Source: Cladosporium sp. IMV 00045
Lineage: Eukaryota; Ascomycota; Dothideomycetes; Cladosporiales; Cladosporiaceae
Direction: 5' to 3'
DNA: 64,000 bases
Assembly: GCA_001931905.2 (NCBI GenBank)
Contig: MSJI02000793.1
Location: 1-64,000 of the forward strand
The notes under the pieces were generated by a model, which was not told the DNA's origin, ran no database searches, and saw only the letters and a list, made by a program, of their open reading frames with translations. The position numbers and the translations under genes were made by a program. How positions within the stretch are numbered: position 1 is the stretch's first letter; each line of letters starts with the position of its first letter. Below are positions 1-10,307 of the stretch, piece by piece.

Positions 1-454
1 CGCTAGTTAACTCGATCGTTCGTGCTTCTACTCTCGAGACTCCCGTAAAGCGGTATATCGAGCGATCGGGAGCCGCTTTCGAAAGAACGCATTCCGAAGT
101 TACTATCTTACGGAAGGAGCTATCCGAGGCTCGAGAGCTATTACGGGTACGTAAAGAACGTACGAAAGGGAAACGCGTAGCAATAAAAGGGAGGTTCGTC
201 TTTAATACGAAGGAAATCCTCGAAGTAGTCGAGAAAGCGGAAGCGGAAGCCTCGAAGGGAAAGCCGAAGAAGAAGCAAAAGGCGAAAGCTATAACCCCCG
301 AAATCGAGGACGAGGAAGACGAAGCTATCGGGAGTAATATATCCGAAAGTGAGAGCGATTGTATTATCGTAGCTAGTAGGAGACCGATTTTGAAGTAGAT
401 AGGTTAGAATTCTGTCCCGCTTCTAGTACTGTCCCGCTTCCCCTACAGTGACGT
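1..454 (+). mobile_element. Right end of a pogo/Tc1-like DNA transposon
   Basis: The segment holds the end of a transposase-like reading frame (to 398) and a short non-coding tail to 454. The tail carries two copies of CTGTCCCGCTTC (412-423 and 429-440). The element ends at ACGT (451-454), followed by a TA at 455-456 that fits the TA target of this superfamily. The flank continues in frame with an amine oxidase gene on the minus strand, which fixes the insertion point. The left end is outside the window, so the terminal inverted repeat could not be confirmed. Confidence 0.6.
3..398 (+). CDS. Transposase C-terminal tail (pogo/Fot1-like DDE), partial
   Basis: An open frame without a start runs from the window edge to a TAG at 396-398 (131 residues visible). 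It is rich in Lys, Arg and Glu, with a helical stretch followed by a basic patch (KGKPKKKQK) and an acidic tail. This matches the C-terminal region after the DDE catalytic domain in fungal pogo/Fot1-type transposases. The catalytic residues lie upstream of the window. Family assignment rests on composition, on the phrase FNTKEILEVVEKAEAEA and on the TA-flanked end downstream. Codon use (many CGA, TCG, GTA, CTA) differs clearly from neighbouring host genes, as expected of a mobile element. Confidence 0.55.
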   Translation, partial: LVNSIVRASTLETPVKRYIERSGAAFERTHSEVTILRKELSEARELLRVRKERTKGKRVAIKGRFVFNTKEILEVVEKAEAEASKGKPKKKQKAKAITPEIEDEEDEAIGSNISESESDCIIVASRRPILK

Positions 455-456
455 TA

Positions 457-777
457 AAGAGGACTCCCGTCGTCATAGTAGTACTCAATCCCGAGGCGTG
501 AGATCAGTTTAACAAGTGGAATATAAGCTGTGCCATGCATCCAAGCCGCACCTGGGATCCAGTCAGCACATCACCTTCAAATGTTGTGCGTCGAAGAAAA
601 TTTGTTACCCATGTCAACGACATCGCCATCTGTATGATCTGTGAGAATACGGCCGCCCAAACGGTTTCGCGCTTCGAGAACGACAATGTCGACCCCGCTT
701 TCGAGCAGCTTGGAAGCTGCGCGAAGACCAGCGACACCTGCGCCGACCACAATGACTTTCTTCTTGTCCGCCGTCAT
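457..777 (-). pseudogene. Flavin amine oxidase (MAO/polyamine oxidase-like), truncated by transposon insertion
   Basis: Only the FAD-binding N-terminus remains. Exon 1 (777-609) encodes the Rossmann dinucleotide motif [12 protein letters not shown] and [12 protein letters not shown] 57-bp intron (608-552, GTAACA...CCCAG) follows. Exon 2 (551 downward) continues DMGAAWMHGTAYIP and GIEYYYDDGSPL, typical of flavin monoamine oxidases. At 455-457 the frame runs into transposon sequence and stops at once (TAA). The remaining substrate domain, normally about 400 residues, is absent or displaced to the far side of the element. The family oxidises amines or polyamines to aldehydes with H2O2 release; this copy cannot make a complete enzyme unless the element is spliced out or excised. 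Confidence 0.75.
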
Positions 778-1149
778 TGTTTGGCTATCTTGCGATGATT
801 ATGACAGCTTGTTTGTGACGTTTGAAAGAGAAGTTTATACCAGTCTGGAGAAAAAACGCGTGCCTTAACTGAGTTTTATTTGCATATCCCCTAAGCTCTA
901 TATGACGATGCGATTCGGATCGGGAGCTTTCCGTCAAGAGGATACGTCCGGTAGTGCAGAGCGCTTCGTATGAACAGCCACTCACATGAACCCTTCCTTC
1001 CTGCTTCTGCCGTTGCCTAACGTCCTAGCTCGTGTCCAAGCCAGATGTAGAGTAACTTACTCGAAACGCGGGCTACAATCTATGTAGGAATATGTGCCAT
1101 TCGTACATAGATTGAAAATGTCATAAGTTCCATTTTTATACCATGCTTA
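778..1149. other. Intergenic, between amine oxidase remnant and glycerate kinase
   Basis: This holds the 5' side of the broken amine oxidase gene and the 3' side of the glycerate kinase gene. I see no convincing coding or RNA feature. Confidence 0.5.
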
Positions 1150-2490
1150 TCAAGCCATATATTCCGGTGCGGAAGCCGCTATTGGCGAGCCTCCCATAGA
1201 CTGCCTTCTTTTCACGCCCGCTATGACGTGAACTTCACTCACATCAGTCTTGTTCCTGAAACCTTGATCCTTCGTGGACGGCATCGATGCTCGTCCGATA
1301 GTCCATCCAATCAATACCATTCTGATCGTGCTCTCTGCCGCATCCGCCAGCAACTGCTCTGCTTCCTCGATCGCTATCTCCAATGTCATCGGTCTCTGCA
1401 AGATACTAGTATACGCGTGGATACCAGCTTCATAGTTCATGCCAGCACCTTCGCCGATAGTTCCTGCCAAGGCTACGACGGGCACATTGTGAGTACGTGC
1501 TCTATGTGCGACTTCGCTTGGGATTTTTCCTCGCGGCGTTTGAGAGTCAAGTCCTCCCTCAGCCGTGATTATCAGGTCGGATTTGGCTATGAGGGCATTG
1601 ATGTCGAGGAACTGCATGATAATGTCATATCGAGGGTGCAAGCGTGCTCCGAGAAGCATAAGACCGGCCCCCAAACCGCCTGAAGCACCACTCCCAGGCG
1701 ATTGCGATATTTCCTCGCCTACCACCGCAGTCACGAGAGAAGCAACGCGAGTCATGGCGTGATCGAGCTCTTCTACTTCTTGCGGCGAAGCTCCCTTTTG
1801 CGGGCCGAATATGCGTGCGACACCCTTCTCACCGCAGAGAACGTTGTGCCAATTCACGGCCGCGTCTATCGGGACAAGAGACAGACATTGGTGAAGAGCC
1901 GAGAGGTCAACGTGAGAGACCTCAGCGAGAGCCTTGCCCCCGGAAGCGATGGGCACGATGCTGCCATCTGAGTTGTAGAAGCGTGCCCCTAGCGCTTGAG
2001 CCATACCGATTCCTCCATCGCAGGTTCCCGAGTCACCGCACCCGAGTAAGATATGCTGGGCGCCAGCATCAAGCGCAGCGGCGATGAGTTGACCGACGCC
2101 GTATGTCGTAGTGTAAAGAGGGTTGCGCTGTCCCCTGGGCACGAGGCTCAGTCCTGCGGCGGCAGCCATTTCGATGACAGCCGTCTTGGAATGCTCTCCA
2201 CCAAGGAATCCAAAGTGTGACTGGACAGTGTTGCCCACCGGACCAACAACTTGTACATGGTGCAATCTGCCGCCTGTAGAGGCAACGAGGGCCTTTGTAA
2301 AGCCCTCACCCCCATCTACGAGTGGTGCTTTGATTACCGAAGCATGAGGCATGACGCGATATATGCCTGTTACAATGCAGTCTGCCGCTGTGTTTGGGTC
2401 CAGAGATTCCTTGAAGCCCGAGGGACAGACGAGAATTCGCGGAGCCTGTGAGCGTCTCTGAAAGCTTACACGCCTAAAAAGAGAAAACAT
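1150..2490 (-). CDS. Glycerate kinase (GlxK/GarK type)
   Basis: The predicted product is 446 residues from the ATG at 2488-2490. An upstream open stretch to 2760 lacks family similarity and looks like leader, so the later ATG is preferred. The family signature starts at once: CPSGFKESL, then APLVDGGEG, GCGDSGTCDGG and a C-terminal ITAEGGLDSQTPRGK segment, all typical of type-1 glycerate kinases. These enzymes phosphorylate D-glycerate with ATP to 2- or 3-phosphoglycerate, feeding glycerol, serine or glyoxylate carbon into glycolysis. There is a short basic N-terminal stretch (FRRVSFQRRS) before the core; a mitochondrial leader is possible but unproven. The C-terminus is about 50 residues longer than usual bacterial members. 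Single exon. Confidence 0.85.
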   Translation of the reverse strand: MFSLFRRVSFQRRSQAPRILVCPSGFKESLDPNTAADCIVTGIYRVMPHASVIKAPLVDGGEGFTKALVASTGGRLHHVQVVGPVGNTVQSHFGFLGGEHSKTAVIEMAAAAGLSLVPRGQRNPLYTTTYGVGQLIAAALDAGAQHILLGCGDSGTCDGGIGMAQALGARFYNSDGSIVPIASGGKALAEVSHVDLSALHQCLSLVPIDAAVNWHNVLCGEKGVARIFGPQKGASPQEVEELDHAMTRVASLVTAVVGEEISQSPGSGASGGLGAGLMLLGARLHPRYDIIMQFLDINALIAKSDLIITAEGGLDSQTPRGKIPSEVAHRARTHNVPVVALAGTIGEGAGMNYEAGIHAYTSILQRPMTLEIAIEEAEQLLADAAESTIRMVLIGWTIGRASMPSTKDQGFRNKTDVSEVHVIAGVKRRQSMGGSPIAASAPEYMA

Positions 2491-4108
2491 ATTTGTTGTA
2501 TGAAGTGGCGATGATGTGAGGCCCTGGTCGGGGTGATCGTTTCGATGTGAATAAATAAAAAGTAGCGACTGTGTGAGCGAGTGACTATTCTTCTTGGAAG
2601 GTGTTTGATATTTGTGAATGGTTCTGAGGGTGGATCGCTGGACTTTATACATGTGTGTGAAGCCTCTAGCGGCCATGCAGTTCAGATTGAGGTCGACCAT
2701 AGCCATTGAACTGTGGTGACCTGTCATCGCAACCATTGCACAGCCAGCCAGACAGCACACCTGACGTCCATGATCTCAGGTTGTGGGAGAACTCGAAATA
2801 GCTCAGACCATCCAGAAACGATACAAAAGAGAATGTTGCTGCCTGTCGAGAAAACGAGCCTTATGACGGTGTGGCTGCATCAATTACTCACATGAAACAC
2901 TAACTTATACAGACCAAGTGGCTGCGCTTTGAACCCTTAGGGAGATGTGATGTCGGACAAACATGCCAGCGAGATGGAGTATAGCCTGGTACCAGGCTGC
3001 CGGTGCAGTAGTTTCATGAATGTCTCACGGTTTCTCATCGCATGGGCAGAAGTTTCGATACTGCCCTCCTGTTAGGCGAGGCTCGCTTCTAAGTTGAAAT
3101 GCCCTCTGACGACAAAGCAGTGCCCATTTTCAAGAGCTGAACATATTCAAAGCGACGTCTTGACGACCGGTACAAAAAGCATTACAAGAACGTGAAGCCC
3201 ATTTGCAACCCAACGGAACACCATGTCAGCGAACTTCCCGGTGACCGAGACAATCAACCATAATTGGATTTTGGGCACACGACACTTGCCCTTGCAGATT
3301 TCGGGCTGTGCAAACGATGCAGATCACATCGGTCGAATGAACGCTTGACAAGAAGTCAAGACATGAAACCCTAAGTATGGAGAGAGACTTGGGTAGTGTC
3401 ATTACGAAGAAGTATGGTCGCCCGGAATCACGCAGCAATGCCAGCCAAGCTCTAGACGGCAAATATATGACTCTTCCCCTAAGCATGTCGGGCATCGACC
3501 GTAAATCACTGGCGAATTCTGTTCACTATTGCGCGCGCTTCTCGGTCAACAGCAGACGGAAGGTTGGTAAGTTAGCAGAAGTCAAGAAGAGCGTCCAAGA
3601 CTTGGGGTCGCTGGGCAGAGTTCTCGGCAGTCGCTCAGCCACCCGCGCAAACCTCTCTTGGCTTTCATCTTGCAGGAGGCATAATCAGCTGGCTGGTTAG
3701 CTATCTTGACAACAACTTTTTGCGCATTTTCTATTCTTACCATCTGTACGAGCCGCACGGAAAGTCCGGAGTTGCCAGCAAGTCTTCCGGGGGCGCAGTG
3801 CGTACCTGCAGCGAGGAGCTGAGTTTAAGATTCAGTGTATAGATTCGTTCAGAATGGGTCGCAGCGATACATGTATTGAGGCTGACGGTGACGTTACTCT
3901 TCAAGCCACCACCAAGTGAATGCTCCGTTGCTGGATCTCTTACAGCGAGGGTTTGCGTTGATGTTAGACAGCTAAGTCGCAGGATTCAAATAGACAGCTG
4001 GCCGCATCATGGCCACTTAACGTTACTTGAATCAGACTTCTGATCGTGTCATCTGTAGACCATCAATTTTCCAGTCCACAGTCGTTACTCTACTCATACC
4101 GGCGCAAT
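2491..4108. other. Intergenic, 1.6 kb
   Basis: This lies between the divergent glycerate kinase and MFS genes and probably carries both promoters. Open frames such as 3377-3700 (+) and 3226-3495 (-) have no recognisable motif and look like chance. No RNA gene or repeat was seen. Confidence 0.45.
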
Positions 4109-6277
4109 ATGGATTCTTCACCTCATGCTGACTATATGCGCATCTCATGCCCTGAATACTTCTCAAGGGGTTCAGTCGACGATCGAGACTACATTCTCCC
4201 AGCGCTGGAGTTCCCAAGCGAGCTCGATATTGGCGATGTGTTGCGGCCCTGCGGTGTTGAAGCATACATCGACGCTTCGGATTATTCTAGTGGCTCTCGC
4301 TCCAGCTATGACTTCGAAGACGCGGTCAGCCATTTCAGCTACGACAGACCACACGAATTTATTAGTGAGGCCCAGATCGAACCCGCATACCGGTCTCACT
4401 TCACAGTATCAAACGCCCGCCTGGAGTGTCTTTTCTCTGACCGGATGCTTCCATCAACGGAGTCTGCGACTGAGGCTATCCCAACACGATCGACCACGTA
4501 CACATCTGCGAGGGCTTTCAAGCCGAAGCATTCTCCCAGCCAACGATGGTTCAAAACTCCGAACCTGATAACATGGGAAAGTGCCGACGACCCGGAGAAT
4601 CCTCACAACTGGCCAAAGCACAGAAGATGGGCATCGACCCTTCTCATAGCACTTTTTGCCTTCATCGCACCAATGGCGTCCACAATGGTGGCTCCTGCAT
4701 TGGATACGATCGCGGACGAATTTGAGGTCCAGTCCGACATCGAGAAATTTCTGGTCATGTCCATCTTCCTCCTTGCTTTTGCGATCGGGCCATTCGTCTG
4801 GGGGCCAATGAGCGAAGTGTTTGGCCGGGTCAGGGTCATGCAGAGTGCAAATCTCATTTTCCTCCTCTTCAACACGGTCTGTGGCTTTGCCAAGACAAAG
4901 CAACAGATGATGACATTCCGGTTCCTGAGTGGCATCGGGGGAAGTGCGCCGCAAGCGATTGGGGGCGGAATCCTGAGCGATTGCTTCCGTGCTGGAGACC
5001 GTGGAGCCGCTACAGCAATCTACAGCCTTATGCCATTCCTCTCCCCTGCTCTGGCTCCCATCATGGGAGGCTACCTCACTCAACACACTACGTGGCGATG
5101 GGTGTTTTGGGCGACTTCAATCTTCGACGGCGTCGTACAACTCGCCTGCTTCTTTCTCTTGAAAGAAACCTTCGCGCCTGCGATACTGGCAAAGAAAGCT
5201 GCACGTCTCAGGAGACTGACCGGCAATGAGCATCTTCGTACGAAATGGCAGGGCCCTGAACACACGACGAAAAAGCTTGTTATGAAGAGCTTGGTTCGTC
5301 CAATGATCATGCTTGGGACGCAACCAGCCTTGCAAGCCATGGCATGCTTTCGGGCATATCAGTATGGCTTGATGTATCTGGTTCTTGCTACGTTCAATCG
5401 AATATTTGAGGGAGCTTACGACCAGACGGTGGGGCGTGCAAGTCTGAATTATCTGTCACTAGGCGTCGGTTTCGTCATCGGCTTGCAGATCTCAGGTCTC
5501 ATGCAAGACAAGGTACGACTTGGGCTCAATCAACCACCCTTTTCCATTAAAGAAGATGACCTCAGTAGCATCGGAAGCTTTAGAAGTCGGCCGTTGTCCA
5601 TCGAATACTGTTGCAGACCGTGCTAACTCTTCTGTACCTTACAGATCTACACCTGGTGCAAGACACATCGTATTGATCCGGCGGCTCCAATATTCGCACC
5701 ATCGACCTGGCGGCCCATTCGTGACTTGCGAACCAACGATGCATCGAAAGCCGAAAAAGTGCTGCTTCCCACGGTGGAAGCTTTACCTACAAGGACATAC
5801 GCTATTCCAAGGAAGCCAGTCCCAAGAACTGGGACCTCCGGCAACTTCGATCATGATCCAACAAAGGGACTACCGGAGTATCGATTGCCCCTTGTACTTC
5901 CTTTCAGCTTACTTATCCCCGTGGGTCTTTTCATCTACGGATGGTCAGCAGAGCGCCAAGTTCACTGGGTGGTACCAAATTTAGGCACATGTATTTTCGC
6001 GATTGGCCTCATAGTATGCTTCAACTGCGCTCAAGCGTATGTAGTCGACACATACACTACTTACGCTGCTAGCGCGACGGGCGCAGCAGCATTTGTGCGG
6101 ACTATGGCGGGATTTTCATTTCCACTTTTTGCGCCAAAGATGTACGACGTACTTGGGGTCGGCTGGGGCAACAGCTTGCTGGGATTCATCAGTTTGGGGT
6201 TGGGAGTAGTTGCACCTTTACTTCTTTGGAGGTTCGGCGGCTGGCTACGCAGCAGAAGCACTTACTGCACCGACTGA
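4109..6277 (+). CDS. MFS multidrug transporter (DHA1 type)
   Basis: Two exons: 4109-5512 and 5645-6277, with a 132-bp intron (GTACGA...TTACAG), giving 678 residues. The frame is open upstream to 4046 but only from GTG, so the first ATG (4109) is used. A long acidic cytosolic N-terminus (about 150 residues) precedes the DHA1 entry motif NPHNWPKHRRW, then twelve predicted membrane segments. Family motifs include GPMSEVFGRVRVM (motif A), the helix-4 region RFLSGIGGSAPQAIGGG, PEYRLPL before helix 7 and a conserved C-terminal FPLFAPKMYD. It is expected to export drugs or metabolites with protons at the plasma membrane. The intron is longer than its neighbours, but exon 2 stays in frame and restores a full family-length C-half. 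Confidence 0.88.
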
Positions 6278-6669
6278 CCTGAATCGTGGCCTCGACCGAT
6301 GTAGTTAAGTTATCAGAAAGACAATTTTCAGAAAACCCGTACCATGTAGCCTCAGGAATATTGGGCTTTGTGCTCTCATCAGCTTGCAGGATACTCTTCG
6401 TTCTGTAGCCGCTTCTTAAACTCGGATGAAAGAAATGATTTCATCGCGTAGGCTCGTACCTGGTCTTGTGATTTGTTGAAGGTCACACGAATCGGTTCGA
6501 TTACGCGAGTCTGGTGTTGTGAGAGGCCTCGGCCGAGGGAGTCGGCTCCGAACGTATATCCGACTATCGCCGCCACAATTGTTGCTTTGCTCCAGCTTTA
6601 TTATTCCAGACTCGAGTCGGTCTAGCTTCTGGGTCATCGCTTTTCACAGCAGAGATCTGGCCATCCAGT
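6278..6669. other. Intergenic between MFS gene and YVTN pseudogene
   Basis: I see nothing functional here beyond flanking untranslated sequence. The minus-strand open frame 6416-6637 is unrecognised. Confidence 0.4.
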
Positions 6670-7697
6670 ATGAGTAACTTCGCAGTTGTCAGCCAAAGTG
6701 GACAAACAGTCAAGTTCTTTTGTCTCACGACAGGCCAGAAGACAGGTCAAATCAGCGATTTAATCGCAGAGCCACACGAATTATGATTTGACAACAGGAC
6801 TGGGCTTCTTTACATCAGTCATACCTACCAGCACGGATGTTACGCGAGCCATGGCGAGTTTGTTTCGCTTATCAGTGTCGTCGACAGCAAAGCGAGCGCC
6901 TTGGTGGACATCATCGACGTCGGCCCTTTCTTAGGGCCACACTACCTGCAGATCGACAAGAACCGCAACATCCTGTATGCTTCGACCGAGGCAGGGATCT
7001 CAGACGAGATGTCAGAAAGCGGCGGGATCGTCGGCATCGACTTGGATTCTCGGACCGTCGTCAAAAGAATTGCAAGCGGTCACAGATCACACTGGTTCGT
7101 TATGACGCCCGACGGAACCAGGGCTTACACTTGCAACAAGGAAGCCGAGCACATCTCGGTCATTGATCTGACGGCGGAACGGCTGATTCGAAAGCTCACA
7201 CTTCCGGGTGGAAGTGAACAGCCAGGATTTCGCTTGACGGTTCGCTTGCCTTTTTCCCTTCAATTGGACGGAAAGATCATGACCCTTGCATCAACGTACT
7301 CGACACAACCTCGAATGAATTTCTGCATTCAATTCCACTAGAGTCCAAGGCTGTGACCATCCACGGGGACTGCATGGACAATGTTATTGCCGGACTATAT
7401 CGTATAGAGGTGTATGAAGCGACTCGGAAGCCCACACCATCATATGGGGGGGTAACATGTTTCAAGGCTTCAAGGTTGACGTATGAACACCTTGGTACCG
7501 TCGAGGTAGGCTTGGTACCTTTGACGATCTTATCTCACCCAGATGGAAGCAGGGCATTTATATAGAACATCTTCGATGGAACGGTGAGCGTTCTCGAGCT
7601 TGCTTCAATGAAGGTTTTGAGTACCATTGAGGTGGACCTGGAGAAGCGAAGTGATAAAGCAATGCATCAAGGGGCGCATGGATTGGCTCTGATCTGA
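6670..7697 (+). pseudogene. YVTN/YncE-like beta-propeller protein, decayed
   Basis: Read from the ATG at 6670, the product matches fungal YVTN-family beta-propellers: repeated blocks such as ISHTYQHGCY, LYASTEAG, HWFVMTPDG, ISVIDL and VSVLELASMKVL, to a final KAMHQGAHGLALI at 7697. It is broken three times: TGA at 6784-6786 (codon 39, in HEL-stop-FDN), loss of one base near 7227 (frame changes between EQPG and ISLDGS) and TAG at 7563-7565 (between SRAFI and NIFDG). Fixing none of these, the longest intact stretch is about 147 codons. Related proteins are cytosolic or secreted propellers of uncertain, sometimes lactonase-like, function. No GT-AG intron explains any lesion. The remaining sequence is well conserved, so the decay looks recent. 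Confidence 0.78.
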
Positions 7698-7883
7698 TGC
7701 CAACGAAAGCTGTTTTGGATTCGTTACGAATTATTACACCACACAGGCGTACACGTTATTCATACTGTCTGCGGCATATCTTCTTCAAATCATTCTCAAT
7801 AGCCGAGTTCCTCGCTCTACCTCACTACGCCCAATGGAGCAATAGCTTTTACACCATCAGTTGGCACTATATCTCCATGGAAG

Positions 7884-8972
7884 TTAGAATACCATACAGA
7901 CTCTGCCCTTCAACTGCTTGCTTTTGTAATGCTCAAGCATGTCGTTGATCTCGTCAACTTTGTAGGTCTTCTCGATATGCACCTTGCATCCAGTTTTAGC
8001 ATGCAAGTTGATCATGTCCTGGCACTGCTCTGGCGTGCAGATCAATCTTCCCTTGACTGTCTGTTCTTTGAAGTTCAGGGCAAACGGATCCACTTCGAAT
8101 GTCGAATGTGATGGAAGCCCAACATCAACAATGATACCGCCCTTCCGTGTGAATTGCTGAGAAAACTTGACAAGCGACGGCTCCTCGGCGTTGACAATGA
8201 CTCGGTCAACGCCAGGGTTGGTCTCATAGAAAGAGCCCATGAGGGTTTCCGACACTTTTTTGCTCTCTGCGTCATTCGACACAACGTGGCTTTGATCGGG
8301 CTTGAGTTTGTCCGGGGCGGCGTTGGCTAGGTCGATAGCCTCTTTGCGGTTGTCGATTGCAACCACTTTGCATCCCATCGCTTTCGCGTACTGAATGCCC
8401 AAGTGGCCTAGTCCTCCGATGCCCACCATGGCGACCCACTGCCCGGGCTTGAGGTCTGCAGCCAGAAGCGCACCATACACGGTTGCGCCTGCGCAAAACA
8501 GCGGCGCGGCTTGGTCCCAGGGAATCGCTTCAGGGACTTTGGACACGACACGCGCATCCGCTTTCATGTACTGCGCAAATCCTCCATTGATGGTCAGGCC
8601 CAACATTCCAGGAAGCTTCTCACACAATTGTTGGCCCTGTTTGCAGCTGTCACACTTGTTGCAGAAGCCATATGTGTTGATTGAGCCCACGCGGTCGCCA
8701 ACCTTGACGCCTGCATCGTCAGCTTTGGGACCAGCTTTGACTACGACACCTGCGGGCTCGTGGGAGCCAATCAAGCCTGGCTTTGCACCAGCAGACTCAT
8801 ATACGCCCTGCAAAACCTGAAGATCGGTATGACAGTAGCCTGCGGCTTTGATCTGGACGAGGATATCATGGGCCTCCAGATCTGAAGGCACCTCAACGTC
8901 GGCGACTTCGTAAGGCTGATTGAAAGCCTTGACGCGCGCGGCGCGCATCTTCGAGGGGATGGACTCGGACAT
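7884..8972 (-). CDS. Zinc-dependent alcohol dehydrogenase (MDR superfamily)
   Basis: Single-exon, 362 residues from the ATG at 8970-8972. The GroES-like half carries catalytic-zinc ligands in GYCHTD and GSHEPAGVV, and a structural zinc site CNKCDSCKQGQQLC. The nucleotide-binding half has the Rossmann motif GIGGLGHLG followed by AIDNRKEA; the Asp in this strand favours NAD(H), though this is only a hint. The enzyme oxidises primary or aromatic alcohols to aldehydes, or the reverse, in the cytosol (no targeting signal seen). Length is normal for the family. The gene ends close to the 3' end of the YVTN pseudogene (186 bp), and the two are convergent. Substrate cannot be told from sequence. Confidence 0.9.
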   Translation of the reverse strand: MSESIPSKMRAARVKAFNQPYEVADVEVPSDLEAHDILVQIKAAGYCHTDLQVLQGVYESAGAKPGLIGSHEPAGVVVKAGPKADDAGVKVGDRVGSINTYGFCNKCDSCKQGQQLCEKLPGMLGLTINGGFAQYMKADARVVSKVPEAIPWDQAAPLFCAGATVYGALLAADLKPGQWVAMVGIGGLGHLGIQYAKAMGCKVVAIDNRKEAIDLANAAPDKLKPDQSHVVSNDAESKKVSETLMGSFYETNPGVDRVIVNAEEPSLVKFSQQFTRKGGIIVDVGLPSHSTFEVDPFALNFKEQTVKGRLICTPEQCQDMINLHAKTGCKVHIEKTYKVDEINDMLEHYKSKQLKGRVCMVF

Positions 8973-10307
8973 GTTGTTTTGCGTATTCGAGACTGGTGGC
9001 GATGAGTGGGGGTTTCGTAATGTGAATGAGAGGTAGAGCCCTTAGACTTGCTGTGTGGTGAGTAAAAGGTACAGGATATCAAGCTTGAACTTGAGCGCGG
9101 AGCGCACGGTTTTGATCGTGCTCATAGAAATTTTGAACCCATTCTAATTGTCATTGCCGAGACGCGGGATCGCATGTAGCGATTCGATCTCTCGGTCTGC
9201 ACAGAAGAATCTCGCGGAGCGCGTCCCGCGTAAGTGAAATGCTTGATGTCAGTACGCATGGCTCGACCAGACAGCCTTGAGAGATACTGTACGGAAGTCC
9301 CACCTTGGAGAAGATGTGACGCTCTCATGACGCTGGGACATCTGTGTTCCACTTTATATCATGTTCAAGGAACGAAGATAGAGAAAGTTGAGTCGTTCTC
9401 AACTTATCAAGACCCCGCGGGGCAACGTTGTTTGTGGACCTGGGGGATATCCACCTCGGCTGTCCCTAATCAGGCAACCCGATGATTTGTTTCCAGCGAG
9501 GAGGCGAGAGTCTTGACATCAACTGAAAAACATGGTCCTAGTTCTGGAAATATACACTGCATGGAATGAGGATATCAGGGTCTTGCATTGCCATCCCGAG
9601 CACGCCCTGAATGGATCTCACATCGGAGTAGCACAAGGGTCGAGGATATTTTGCACCATGGAAACGACGATATTCCCCGCCACCCAAGCATGCGGGTTCT
9701 ATTGGCATGAATTGAAGTCAAGCAGCATCAGTTTAACGGCGCACATGCCGATAATGATGAGACCCAGACAGTATACTGTACCCATAAGTCATCTAACTCA
9801 GCGATCAGCATTGCTTTCCCATTGCTCTTAACCTTCCCATTAGTACTCGTGAAGGAAAGTCGCTCGAGAAGCCACTCGAGTCGGTCCAAATGATCGAGTT
9901 TTGGCCTCAAGTAAGAAGAGATAACATCGCTGTAGATGAGTCGGTCTTTTGTGGTCGTATCTATGGAGAGCTTTCTGATTCGAGAAACTTTAGTCGAGTT
10001 GCACAGCGCAGAACAAGTCACGTGACAAATACTATGCCAGTGTTGATGGTCTCACTTAGAAACACTTGAAATTGTCCACTCCTAACTCCTTATGCTCGGA
10101 TGCTCAAGATAACGACATCAACTTAGAGAGCGTCTTCCAGCTCTGCAAGTGTAGACTCTGCTCTGGACCTGTTTGAGCATGTAATCCATCCGGGTGAGAC
10201 GTCGCTTCACAACTCTTGCATAGCTCAGGCGCACGGCTTATCAACACGCGGTCTTGACCGTTGCTGCTTTCATCAATTTGAGTTGCTAAGCTATTGCATA
10301 AGGCAAT
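8973..10307. other. Intergenic, 1.3 kb
   Basis: Holds the ADH promoter side and the 3' side of the amidohydrolase gene. The open frames at 9532-9831 (+) and 9728-10021 (-) have no recognised motif. A strong donor-like GTACGTAG lies just at the amidohydrolase stop (10308-10316), so an extra small exon cannot be excluded. Confidence 0.4.

Noticed and set aside
2491..2760. N-terminal extension of glycerate kinase
   Set aside because: In frame but without family similarity or a transit-peptide look over its whole length; the later ATG fits the conserved start.
6784..6786. Selenocysteine or general TGA reassignment
   Set aside because: Other genes in the window use TGA as a normal stop (for example ends at 27949 and 57887), and the propeller gene also has a TAG and a frameshift.
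9728..10021. 97-codon minus-strand open frame
   Set aside because: No recognisable motif, no splice support and atypical composition.
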